The position numbers and the translations under genes were made by a program. The notes under the pieces are model-generated. The model was not told the DNA's origin, did not search any database, and saw only the letters and a list, made by a program, of their open reading frames with translations. From DATGMS01 sp040905145 (GTDB lineage Bacteria; Bacteroidota; Bacteroidia; Cytophagales; Cyclobacteriaceae), in assembly GCA_040905145.1 (NCBI GenBank), contig JBBDSC010000160.1, positions 1 to 27,417 on the forward strand: a stretch of DNA of 27,417 nt. The letters are read 5' to 3'. Of this stretch, positions 1-6,844 are shown piece after piece; position 1 is the first letter of the stretch, and every line of letters begins with the position of its first letter.

Positions 1-948
1 CACATCATTGTCCTGCAAACGAATATTACCGGCATCACTGCCTTTCATTAAAAAATTGTAAATGTCAGTTTCAGCTACCATCTTGTTGTCCCTATATACC
101 TGAATGTGCCTGAAAGACCCATTTTCATTGGGCCCGCCGGCCGTGTACAGGGCGTTAAAAACGGAAGCAAAAGAAGGAAGGTTATAAGTGCCGGGTTTCC
201 TGAGCTCCCCGGCCATAGTAACATTAATGGTCCGGATATTGCCTAACCGGACCTGAAGAAAGGTGTTGGGGTTATTGCCCTGAAGTCCGGAATAAATCCC
301 GCCAAGGGCCGATTTTATCCTGGAAGAAGCAGCATCGATGCTGGCTCCCCCAACTTCCACAGGCCCTACATTTGGAATAAATATCCTCCCTTCGGGATTA
401 ACAGTTACATCATAGGATTGTTGTGATGCACCATAAACATCGATTAACAACTGATCTCCTGTCCCTATTATGTAACTTTGCGGAGTGGGTATGTTCATGC
501 TGGGATTGAAATCCAGCTCCTTATTGTGGAAGAGAGTAAATCCAAAGATCTTCTTTTGCTTGGGAGTAAGGTCATAATAGGGGTCTGATTTTCTGAGCGA
601 ATCGAAAATTCCTTGTTGATCATCCATTCCTTCCACCTCCCTGGTTCTTCCCTGCTCTTGCTGAAGGTCGGTTCCTCTTTTGCCGGAACGGAGATCCTGG
701 ATCCGTTGTCTCAGCTTGGTCACTTCAGTTGCTGGCATTCCCCGCTCAAGGGCCATGGATTCCAGTTGCTGCTCGTTCATCCCTGAAGATTCCGCCCGTT
801 TTATCAACTGTTCAATCTGGGCATCAGATAAATTATCGACTTTAAGGTTTTGAATGTCCTGTAGGGATTGGGAATTGGCGGCAAACGAAATAATTACCAA
901 TGCAGCCGCAAAAAAGCAACACTTAGAATATTTTATGAGTGAGGTCAT
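1..948 (-). CDS. Wza-type polysaccharide export protein with SLBB domain (N-terminal part, cut by the left edge)
   Basis: Outer-membrane polysaccharide export protein of the Wza/Poly_export family, which forms the exit channel for capsule or exopolysaccharide. 316 codons are in the window and the frame is open at base 1. A signal peptide (residues 1-28, positive start, hydrophobic core, ending AANSQS) is followed by a charged, Gln-rich segment (30-135). The Poly_export domain (about 155-235) carries the characteristic YIIGTGDQLLIDVYG stretch, and the first SLBB-like beta-grasp domain (about 240-295) carries GELRKPGTYNLP. The start at 948 gives the cleanest signal peptide; in-frame ATGs at 969 and 1029 would add 7 or 27 residues. 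Bacteroidota members are often about 800 residues, so most of the gene lies outside. It is last in the gmd-fcl-manC direction, which fits export of a fucose-containing polymer. The family is sure; the start is not. Confidence 0.9.
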   Translation of the reverse strand, partial: MTSLIKYSKCCFFAAALVIISFAANSQSLQDIQNLKVDNLSDAQIEQLIKRAESSGMNEQQLESMALERGMPATEVTKLRQRIQDLRSGKRGTDLQQEQGRTREVEGMDDQQGIFDSLRKSDPYYDLTPKQKKIFGFTLFHNKELDFNPSMNIPTPQSYIIGTGDQLLIDVYGASQQSYDVTVNPEGRIFIPNVGPVEVGGASIDAASSRIKSALGGIYSGLQGNNPNTFLQVRLGNIRTINVTMAGELRKPGTYNLPSFASVFNALYTAGGPNENGSFRHIQVYRDNKMVAETDIYNFLMKGSDAGNIRLQDNDV

Positions 949-1097
949 CAATGAATTATTAGATAGCATGTCGAACTGTCCTGTTGTGGAACTGTATTGT
1001 TCCCCACAGCTTCGCCCCTTCAGTCCCATGAAGGACTTAGCGTAAGAATTTGATCTTAAGAAAATAGGATTTAATAGGACCTTGCAATAGAACGCCA

Positions 1098-1130
1098 CAA
1101 AAGTAAACAATTGCCTCATAATAACCCAAA
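1098..1130 (-). promoter_or_regulatory. Bacteroidota-type promoter for the Wza-type gene
   Basis: Read on the minus strand, TTTG (1127-1130) is followed after 21 bases by TACTTTTG (1098-1105). This matches the TTTG-N19-21-TAnnTTTG pattern known for the primary sigma factor of Bacteroides and relatives. Transcription would start near 1090, leaving a leader of about 140 bases to the start at 948 or about 60 to the ATG at 1029. It gives the export gene a promoter independent of gmd. Motif match only. Confidence 0.55.
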
Positions 1131-1460
1131 AGTGGTAAAAATTAAAAGCCTATTGGACTGTTCCCGGATGAATGATTTGCATTAAAATCTTGCAGACCCG
1201 GATTTTACATATTAAAATTACTGAAAGCGCTTAGGCAACTCCAAATGATCAGTGGAAATACGTCTATATAGCAGCTTGTCAATAGACCTTCCAGGTTTTG
1301 GTGAGAATACTCCTTTAACAATTTTTTAATTAGTGAAACCTGGAAGATCTTCCGAAGCGGTTCAAAAAATGCAGCTTCCCCTTTTACGTAAAGACCAGTA
1401 GACAAAACTTTCAAAAAACAAGTAACAAAAAAACAAATAAATTTCAAATCATAAAATGCC

Positions 1461-1486
1461 GAACCTGCCTATCGGCAGACAGGTTC
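1461..1486. repeat. CCTGCC...GGCAGG palindromic repeat, copy 1
   Basis: The outer arms GAACCTG and CAGGTTC enclose CTGCC-tatc-GGCAG. The core CCTGCCTATCGG also occurs at 3343-3354, so this is a dispersed intergenic palindrome and not a one-off hairpin. It lies 130 bases beyond the gmd stop and could form a hairpin in the gmd transcript, but no T-run follows on that strand. Confidence 0.6.
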
Positions 1487-1617
1487 AACACCTCCTATAC
1501 ATATATTGCTAAGAATGTGTAACTCTGGTTTTTTGAATCCTGAAGATTGTTTTTTACTTGTTTTTTGAATTTTGTTTTTTGTTAATTTTGTTTGTTCTGG
1601 CTTGTCCAGGTTGGGTG

Positions 1618-2757
1618 TTACTCCACTTGATTCAATACCTTATGTCCTCCATTCATTAAGAGAAGGTCCTTTTTAAATAGCTTTAGATCAGAGGTCATCA
1701 TATCTTCCACTAACATGGCCAAGTCATATTTTGGCTTCCACCCTAATTTAGTGTGGGATTTTGTAGGATCCCCTATCAAAATATCCACTTCTGTGGGCCT
1801 GAAATAGCTTGGATCTATTTTTATCAATATATCGCCCTCTTTTACTTTTAGTTTGCTTATTTCAAGGGTGTTTTTGACAAATTCCCTATCAATAGCCGCT
1901 AAAACACCCACTTCCTCTATGCCTTCCCCTTCAAATCTCAAGGTAAAGCCTACATGGGAAAATGCCATAATAATGAAATCTCTCACTTTTGTAGTAACTC
2001 CCGTGGCAATCACAAAATCTTCAGGCTCTTCCTGCTGCAAAACCCTCCACATTGCTTCTACGTAATCCTTAGCATGGCCCCAGTCCCTTTTGGCATCCAG
2101 ATTTCCCATATAAAGATCTGATTGCAAGCCCAAAGCAATTTTTGCTACCGCTCTGGTGATCTTTCGTGTAACAAAAGTTTCTCCCCTCAAGGGGGATTCA
2201 TGATTGAACAAAATCCCGTTACAGGCAAACATCCCGTATGCTTCCCTATAATTGACAGTTATCCAGTACCCGTATAACTTAGCTACCGCGTAAGGAGATC
2301 TTGGATAAAAAGGAGTAGTTTCTGACTGGGGCACCGCTTGTACCATCCCATAAAGTTCAGAGGTAGAAGCCTGATAAATCTTTGTTTTCTTCTCCAAGCC
2401 CAACAGCCTTACTGCCTCCAAAATCCTTAACGTCCCGATTCCATCTGCGTTGGCCGTATATTCAGGGGTGTCAAAACTCACCTTCACATGGCTCATTGCT
2501 GCCAGGTTATAAATTTCATCCGGCTGTGTTTCCTGGATAATCCTGGTCAAATTCATGGAATCCGTCAAATCCCCATAATGTAAAAACAGCTTTTGATTTT
2601 CTACATGGGGATCCTGGTATAAATGATCTATTCGGTCGGTATTGAAAAGGGAAGCCCTCCTTTTTATGCCGTGGACAGTATATCCTTTTTCTAAAAGTAA
2701 TTCTGCCAAATAGGCACCGTCCTGGCCAGTAATACCCGTGATAAGTGCTGTTTTCAT
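1618..2757 (-). CDS. gmd: GDP-mannose 4,6-dehydratase
   Basis: Converts GDP-D-mannose to GDP-4-keto-6-deoxymannose, the first committed step to GDP-L-fucose; cytoplasmic and NADP-dependent. 379 residues, full length for the family. An extended short-chain dehydrogenase fold is shown by the Rossmann motif GITGQDG (8-14) and the NADP-binding RRAS (33-36). The catalytic set is T132, E134, Y156 and K160 (YAVAK at 156-160), the same numbering as the E. coli enzyme. The substrate loop NHESPLRGETFVTRKI is intact. The neighbour fcl encodes the next enzyme and manC supplies the substrate. 840 bases of repeat-rich DNA separate it from fcl, and the 120 bases upstream are very AT-rich without a clear TAnnTTTG box, so the promoter is not located. 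Function is near certain. Confidence 0.97.
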   Translation of the reverse strand: MKTALITGITGQDGAYLAELLLEKGYTVHGIKRRASLFNTDRIDHLYQDPHVENQKLFLHYGDLTDSMNLTRIIQETQPDEIYNLAAMSHVKVSFDTPEYTANADGIGTLRILEAVRLLGLEKKTKIYQASTSELYGMVQAVPQSETTPFYPRSPYAVAKLYGYWITVNYREAYGMFACNGILFNHESPLRGETFVTRKITRAVAKIALGLQSDLYMGNLDAKRDWGHAKDYVEAMWRVLQQEEPEDFVIATGVTTKVRDFIIMAFSHVGFTLRFEGEGIEEVGVLAAIDREFVKNTLEISKLKVKEGDILIKIDPSYFRPTEVDILIGDPTKSHTKLGWKPKYDLAMLVEDMMTSDLKLFKKDLLLMNGGHKVLNQVE

Positions 2758-2910
2758 AATTTAATGTTAAATTAAATAACTTGATATAAGTTAAAAGTTT
2801 AAAGATAAAGTTAAAAATGTAAGATAAAAGATATAAGTTATTAGTTATTAGTTTGTAATTTTTAGTTTTATTTTTTTTTGTTCCTGCTCCGTACTTCGGC
2901 CTCCGGTTGG

Positions 2911-2950
2911 CACGTCCTGATTTAAGTTGACACTTTTTTTATGTATTTTT
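2911..2950. repeat. CACGTCCTGA-containing direct repeat, copy 1
   Basis: CACGTCCTGATTTAAGTTGA followed by a T-rich tail to about 2950; the second copy at 3270-3310 has CACGTCCTGAATTTAGTTAA with a similar tail. Both are preceded by CTTCGG plus a short spacer, so the shared unit is about 55 bases. Origin unknown; it may be the end of a degraded mobile element. Confidence 0.5.
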
Positions 2951-3091
2951 CATTACTAAATGTCCCTTCCGCCTCCCGCTCCACCACAACATTGAATGTT
3001 GAACATTGAGTATTGAATATTTGTATTATCCACAGCTGACATCCGACCCCTCTCCCTCCGGTCTCCCAGCTTCTGTCCCAATGGTTAATCA

Positions 3092-3264
3092 ATTGCCGTT
3101 TGGCTTTAGCCAACGGATAAGCGGACAAGAAATATTTTTGGCTTTAGCCACATTATCCCGGGAGGGGGCCTTTTGATGGGGCGGCTAAAGCCCAGTTTTC
3201 TCTCCCCATTCCTTTCCGCTGAAGGACAGGGTAATTAAATCCTTAATTCCCACCTTCGGTTTTC
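3092..3264. repeat. GGCTTTAGCC dispersed repeat, copy A
   Basis: About 173 bases that align along their whole length with 4586-4757. It begins with the palindrome CCGTTTGGCTTTAGCCAACGG (3096-3116, one mispair), followed by a second GGCTTTAGCCA, then GGCTAAAGCCC, then a GGACAGGG segment, and ends with CACCTTCGGTTTT. Several short hairpins in fixed order resemble REP/BIME-like elements. No transposase is linked in this window. Confidence 0.75.
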
Positions 3265-3269
3265 CATGT

Positions 3270-3310
3270 CACGTCCTGAATTTAGTTAACAATTTTTCTC
3301 TTTATTTTTT
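3270..3310. repeat. CACGTCCTGA-containing direct repeat, copy 2
   Basis: Second copy of the 2911-2950 unit, immediately after repeat A. Repeat B (4586-4757) is followed at the same place by the divergent TAAATGTTCTGA, so this unit may be a degenerate extension of the repeat. Confidence 0.45.
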
Positions 3311-3338
3311 CCCTCAAACCAACAACCGAAAACTTGTT

Positions 3339-3375
3339 CAACCCTGCCTATCGGTAGGCAGGCCCTACAGGGTTG
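3339..3375. repeat. CCTGCC...GGCAGG palindromic repeat, copy 2
   Basis: Perfect 8-bp stem CCTGCCTA/TAGGCAGG with a TCGG loop (3343-3362), nested within CAACCCT (3339-3345) and AGGGTTG (3369-3375). It shares the core of the element at 1461-1486. Confidence 0.65.
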
Positions 3376-3598
3376 GGTCGTAGGGAGATATCCTCTGATC
3401 CCCTCGTACCTTATTTCATCCGGGGCTATCCATCATTTACCCCTTCAGGGTAACAACGCTGACTTTGGACTTCCGATGTCAACCTCTTCCGTCTCCTTCT
3501 CCCTTCGTCTCTTCCTCTCTTCATCCCTAAGGAACTCCCCACTTCAAGTTCTTTGTTTCTTCTGACTTCCGGCATCTGACTTCCGACCCTCCCCAACT

Positions 3599-4558
3599 TC
3601 ATTCCTCCTGCATCTTCACTTCCTTTACCTTATCCACATTTTTCAAAAACCAATCATAGGTGGATGCCAGGCCTTCTTCCAAAGGGATTTTAGCGGTCCA
3701 TCCTGCTTTGGCCATTTTTGAAACATCCATTAGTTTCCTAGGCGTACCATCGGGCTTGTCCCTGTCCCATATCAATTCGCCTTGATGCCCAATGGTCTTT
3801 TGTATCATTTCTGCAAGTGATTGGATCGTCAAATCTACCCCCGTGCCGATATTGTATAAATTCGCGGGCAATTTGTTTTCCAAAGCAAATACAACAGCCT
3901 CTGCCACATCATCCACATGCAGAAATTCCCGCATGGGAGTACCAGATCCCCAAAGAGTGACTGGAGCATGGTTGTTTTCCTTGGCTTCATGGAACTTGCG
4001 GATCATGGCCGGTAAAACGTGGGAGGTTTGCAAATCAAAATTATCGTAAGGACCATAAAGGTTGGTCGGCATTAAACTCACAAAATTTTTGTTGAATTGC
4101 TTTCTGATCGCTTCACATGCTTTTACTCCGGATATTTTGGCAAGTGCATACCATTCATTGGTGGGTTCCAAAGAAGAAGTCAACAAATATTCTTCCTTTA
4201 AGGGTTGGGGGGCAAGTTTTGGATAGATGCAAGAACTGCCCAAAAACACAAAAGATTCACAATCAAATCGGTGGGCTCCATCTATCAGATTATTCTGGAT
4301 CAGCATATTCTCCATCAAAAACTGGTAGGGGTAATCATTATTGGCCAATATCCCTCCTACCTTGGCTGCGGCATCTATTATAATCTGCGGCTTTTCCTTT
4401 TGAAAAAAATCCCTAACAGCCTGCTGGTTTCTCAGGTCCAGATCTTTACTGTTTTTGCCCATCAGTTGATGATAGCCTTGGGCTTCCAATGCTCTCCAAA
4501 TAGCAGAACCTACCATACCCCTGTGACCAGCAATATATATTTTAGATGATTTTGTCAT
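3599..4558 (-). CDS. fcl: GDP-L-fucose synthase (GDP-4-keto-6-deoxy-D-mannose epimerase/reductase)
   Basis: Epimerises and reduces the Gmd product to GDP-L-fucose using NADPH; cytoplasmic. 319 residues from the start chosen here. Extended SDR fold with GHRGMVG (11-17), the catalytic S108 and C110 in GSSCIYP, and Y137/K141 in YALAK, matching S107, C109, Y136 and K140 of the E. coli enzyme; the LYGPYDNFD and MREFLHVDD stretches are typical. An in-frame ATG at 4645 would add 29 residues, but that extension lies in the dispersed repeat 4586-4757 and precedes the natural start TKSSKIYIAGHRG, so 4558 is preferred. It lies between manC (225 bases upstream) and gmd (840 bases downstream). Also known as wcaG. 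Function is near certain. Confidence 0.96.
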   Translation of the reverse strand: MTKSSKIYIAGHRGMVGSAIWRALEAQGYHQLMGKNSKDLDLRNQQAVRDFFQKEKPQIIIDAAAKVGGILANNDYPYQFLMENMLIQNNLIDGAHRFDCESFVFLGSSCIYPKLAPQPLKEEYLLTSSLEPTNEWYALAKISGVKACEAIRKQFNKNFVSLMPTNLYGPYDNFDLQTSHVLPAMIRKFHEAKENNHAPVTLWGSGTPMREFLHVDDVAEAVVFALENKLPANLYNIGTGVDLTIQSLAEMIQKTIGHQGELIWDRDKPDGTPRKLMDVSKMAKAGWTAKIPLEEGLASTYDWFLKNVDKVKEVKMQEE

Positions 4559-4585
4559 TGATTTATATAATAGGTTATATTGGTT

Positions 4586-4757
4586 ATTGCCGTTTGGCTT
4601 TAGCCAACGGGAAAATGGACAAGAATCTCTTTTGGCTTGAGCCACATTATCCCAGGTGGGCCTCTTAATGGGGCTAAAGCCCGGTTTTCTCTCCCCATTC
4701 CTTTCCCTGCCCTAAAGGACAGGGCAATTAAATCCGTGGACTCCCACCTTCGGTTTT
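4586..4757. repeat. GGCTTTAGCC dispersed repeat, copy B
   Basis: Second copy of the element at 3092-3264, filling most of the gap between manC and fcl. It keeps CCGTTTGGCTTTAGCCAACGG, GGGGCTAAAGCCC and the CTAAAGGACAGGGC block, with about 15 to 20 percent differences from copy A judged by eye. Both copies have the same orientation and flank fcl. They could be substrates for recombination that would delete fcl. Confidence 0.75.
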
Positions 4758-4783
4758 TAAATGTTCTGACATCCGACTTCCAA

Positions 4784-5776
4784 CTACTTCAGTAAATCCG
4801 GATTTTCCTTTTCCAATCTTTCATAAACCTTTTTAACATCCTGCGCATTGTTTTTATTCAAGACTAAAATCGCATCTTCCGATTCTATCAGGATGACATT
4901 TTCCACTCCGATAAATTCAACATGTTTTTTGGAGCCCAAAACAAGATTTGAAGATCTACCGGCATCTCTTTCCTGCGTATATTCATACAAAGCTTCAAAT
5001 GACCCCATATCTGACCACGAAAATGAAGAAGGCACTACTTTTATTTTATCTGATTTTTCCATCACTGCATAGTCTATACTAATTGGAGGGATTTTAAGGC
5101 TTTCTTCCTTGGGTAAAAAGCCATTATCGCTTTTAGCATAAGCCTCAAAAGCAGCGTTGAAGACATCAGGGGCATACTTTTTCAATTCCCCCAAATAAAC
5201 TTCCGCAGAAAAACAAAACATACCGCTGTTCCATAGAAAATCTCCTTTTTCGATAAACTCTTTGGCCAATTCCAGGGAAGGTTTTTCCCTAAAGGAAATC
5301 ACTTCATTGCCCTTATATTCGATATAGCCAAAGCCTGTTTCCGGTTTGGTAGGGATCAAGCCAAAAGTAACCAAGAATCCTTCCTTGGCTAAATCAATGG
5401 CTTTATTTAAAGCTTCCTCATAAAGGTCCTGATCTTCAATAAGATGATCTGAGGGGGTAACCAACATGATATTTTCTTTTTCCAGGGAAAATGCGGCAAA
5501 AGCAATAGCTGCGGCCGTATTTCTTGGACATGCCTCCACCAGTTCAATATAATCATTCTGGGAGGAATTTTTTAGATGCTCCCGCGAAAGCTGATAATTA
5601 TCAATCCCGCCCACCACCAATACCTGATGGCAAATATCCTGATTTCTCTTTACAGTTAATCCAAATAGAGATTGGCTGTCAAATAGGGGAAGATATTGTT
5701 TTGGCCTTGATTTTCTAGATAATGGCCATAGTCTACTTCCAACCCCTCCGGATAAAATAACGTTGGTAACTTTCAT
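4784..5776 (-). CDS. manC: Mannose-1-phosphate guanylyltransferase
   Basis: Makes GDP-D-mannose from mannose-1-phosphate and GTP, the substrate for Gmd. 330 residues, the short single-domain form without the C-terminal phosphomannose isomerase domain of the long ManC/AlgA type. The nucleotidyltransferase signature GGVGSRLWPLS (10-20) with RPKQYLPL (24-31) is present, as are PSDHLI, the TGFGYIEY loop, the FREKP motif and FLWNSGMF typical of GDP-mannose pyrophosphorylases. It is the most upstream sugar-nucleotide gene of the minus-strand locus and is divergent from the NusG-like gene. A TATTTTTG box at 5891-5898 may be its -7 element. Either manC or manB-linked naming may be used for this short form; the activity is near certain. 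Confidence 0.95.
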   Translation of the reverse strand: MKVTNVILSGGVGSRLWPLSRKSRPKQYLPLFDSQSLFGLTVKRNQDICHQVLVVGGIDNYQLSREHLKNSSQNDYIELVEACPRNTAAAIAFAAFSLEKENIMLVTPSDHLIEDQDLYEEALNKAIDLAKEGFLVTFGLIPTKPETGFGYIEYKGNEVISFREKPSLELAKEFIEKGDFLWNSGMFCFSAEVYLGELKKYAPDVFNAAFEAYAKSDNGFLPKEESLKIPPISIDYAVMEKSDKIKVVPSSFSWSDMGSFEALYEYTQERDAGRSSNLVLGSKKHVEFIGVENVILIESEDAILVLNKNNAQDVKKVYERLEKENPDLLK

Positions 5777-5890
5777 TATTGAAATTTAAAAATAAAATCG
5801 ATGGGTATATATCTACAAATCTAGTGGATACTACTTATGTTTGCAAACCCATTGTAGGTTAGCAAAGATGATGATTTGTTTTTTAAAATG

Positions 5891-5898
5891 CAAAAATA
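5891..5898 (-). promoter_or_regulatory. Possible -7 box of manC
   Basis: TATTTTTG on the minus strand matches TAnnTTTG exactly, but no TTTG is found 19-21 bases further upstream. It would give a leader of about 110 bases before the manC start, the sort of leader an UpxY-type antiterminator could act on. Weak call, since the box is short and the region AT-rich. Confidence 0.3.
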
Positions 5899-6028
5899 GG
5901 GATATGAAAACCATAAAAATAGGCTTGTAATTATCTCCATTTTTAATATGGAGGGGAAATTGCTCTATAATATGGTTCCCAACAAAAATCAATTCACCTC
6001 CTCTGGCTTTAGCATAAGGAACTAAAAT

Positions 6029-6060
6029 CTTGGCATTTATCATGTAAATGAATATTTTTG
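6029..6060 (+). promoter_or_regulatory. Bacteroidota-type promoter for the NusG-like gene
   Basis: CTTG (6029-6032), a 20-base spacer, then TATTTTTG (6053-6060), close to TTTG-N19-21-TAnnTTTG. The start would fall near 6067, only about 10 bases before the first ATG, so the leader is very short. Confidence 0.5.
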
Positions 6061-6076
6061 TCTAAATTTTCATTAA

Positions 6077-6583
6077 ATGATGAGCAAGAATTATCAGTGG
6101 TATGTGATGTACACAGCACCAAGATCAGAGAAAAAAGTAGAGCAACGGCTAAAGGAAAAAGGACTGGAGGTCTATCTTCCTATAGTTGAAGAAATTCGGC
6201 AATGGAGTGATAGAAAGAAGAAAGTTCAGAAGCCCCTTTTCAACAGCTATCTTTTTGTCCTCACCAGCAAGGACAAACTTTGGGAATCACTCCAAGTTTC
6301 GGGAGCCGTTAAATTTGTGAATTTTGCAGGTGAACATGCCACCGTAAGAGATACTGAGATCGAGGCCATAAAAAGGATAATATCAACAGGTGTATCCGTC
6401 GAAGTGGAAACGAGTACCATTGAAAAAGGACAGCAAGTAAAGATATTGGGAGGTCCCCTGGAGGGTTTTCAGGGCGAGTGCATCCAAAAAGGGAATAAAG
6501 ATTATTTCATCATAAGGATACCCAGCATTAATCAAAGCATGATGGTGAGCGTGCCCCAAAAATTCCTGGAGGTAGTGCATTAA
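6077..6583 (+). CDS. UpxY/RfaH-like NusG-family transcription antiterminator
   Basis: Specialised NusG paralogue expected to bind RNA polymerase and prevent premature termination in a long polysaccharide operon. 168 residues. The NGN domain spans about 7-105 (WYVMYTAPRSEKKVEQRL start, VQKPLFNSYLFV core) and the C-terminal KOW domain about 115-168, with GQQVKILGGPLEGFQG. Either of two adjacent ATGs may be the start (6077 or 6080). Housekeeping NusG is normally beside secE and ribosomal genes; here the neighbours are manC, fcl and gmd, which supports the UpxY type known from Bacteroides capsule loci. Those genes are usually first in the operon they control, whereas this one is transcribed away from the sugar genes. 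Regulation of this locus is an inference. Confidence 0.88.
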   Translation: MMSKNYQWYVMYTAPRSEKKVEQRLKEKGLEVYLPIVEEIRQWSDRKKKVQKPLFNSYLFVLTSKDKLWESLQVSGAVKFVNFAGEHATVRDTEIEAIKRIISTGVSVEVETSTIEKGQQVKILGGPLEGFQGECIQKGNKDYFIIRIPSINQSMMVSVPQKFLEVVH

Positions 6584-6596
6584 TATTCTTGGTTTT

Positions 6597-6670
6597 TGCT
6601 ACAAAGACACGAAGACACAAAGTTTTTTTCTCAAATGACTTTTTCTTGGTGCCTTAGTCCTGATTGGCTA
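6597..6670. repeat. Inverted-repeat element (CACAAAG / CTTGGTGCCTTAG type), copy 1
   Basis: Left arm TTGCTACAAAGACACGAAG and onward (6597-6622); right arm CTTGGTGCCTTAGTCCTGAT and onward (6645-6670). It is an imperfect hairpin just after the antiterminator stop. The arms resemble those of copy 2, with more differences. Confidence 0.55.
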
Positions 6671-6680
6671 CCTTTTTTAC

Positions 6681-6804
6681 TTGCCACAAAGACACGAAGG
6701 CACCAAGTTCTTTTTGCTTACGGGTACAGATAACTGTGGCTTTCTTAAATCAATTTTTCTTGGTGCCTTAGTGGCTTAGTGGCTGCCTTTTTTTGCCTTA
6801 GTGG
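6681..6804. repeat. Inverted-repeat element (CACAAAG / CTTGGTGCCTTAG type), copy 2
   Basis: Left arm 6683-6707 starts GCCACAAAGACACGAAGG; right arm 6759-6783 reads CTTGGTGCCTTAGTGGCTTA and onward. They pair at about 21 of 25 positions. An extra CCTTAGTGG follows at 6796-6804. With copy 1 it fills the gap between the convergent antiterminator and trehalose genes, and may act as a two-way transcription end. MITE-like in form; no transposase is present. Confidence 0.65.
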
Positions 6805-6844
6805 TCTGCTTTCATTTGCCACCAACAGGTCTGGATCGCTACTT

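Larger units (their letters stand above)
970..1617. other. Intergenic region between gmd and the Wza-type gene
   Basis: About 650 bases with no convincing gene. It holds the export-gene promoter, a CCTGCC palindrome (1461-1486), a 12-bp perfect palindrome GGAAGATCTTCC (1342-1353), and T-rich low-complexity sequence (1530-1600). An 80-codon minus-strand open frame (1205-1447) resembles nothing I recognise, and its Phe/Leu-rich content fits AT-rich non-coding DNA. Confidence 0.6.
2758..3598. other. Repeat-rich intergenic region between fcl and gmd
   Basis: No gene is supported in these 840 bases. Going right from gmd there is an AT-rich stretch (2758-2880), a motif CACGTCCTGA with flanks (2911-2950), word repeats of the ATTGAATGTTGAACATTGAG type (2990-3022), GACATCCGAC/GACTTCCG words (3037-3048, 3472-3482, 3562-3590), a 173-bp repeat with TTGGCTTTAGCCAA (3092-3264), a second CACGTCCTGA motif (3270-3310), and a CCTGCC palindrome (3339-3375). 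The composition suggests old repeat insertions, not coding remnants. Confidence 0.65.
5777..6076. other. Divergent regulatory region between manC and the antiterminator gene
   Basis: AT-rich, 300 bases. It holds a promoter for the plus-strand gene (6029-6060) and a possible -7 box for manC (5891-5898). A minus-strand open frame of 70 codons (5831-6043) has no recognisable content and overlaps these signals, so it is not called. Confidence 0.6.

Noticed and set aside
854..1045. 63-codon plus-strand open frame
   Set aside because: Antisense to the signal peptide and leader of the Wza-type gene; no recognisable protein content.
1205..1447. 80-codon minus-strand open frame between gmd and the Wza-type gene
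   Set aside because: No family features, composition typical of AT-rich non-coding DNA, and no promoter; cannot be excluded as a decayed gene.
2922..3128. 68-codon minus-strand open frame
   Set aside because: Runs through word repeats and into the GGCTTTAGCC element, so it is a by-product of repeats.
3092..3264. CRISPR-like array from recurring GGCTTTAGCC motifs
   Set aside because: Motifs are palindromic and unevenly spaced with no uniform repeat-spacer pattern and no cas genes.
4117..4549. Plus-strand open frames of 88 and 114 codons
   Set aside because: Antisense to the conserved fcl coding region.
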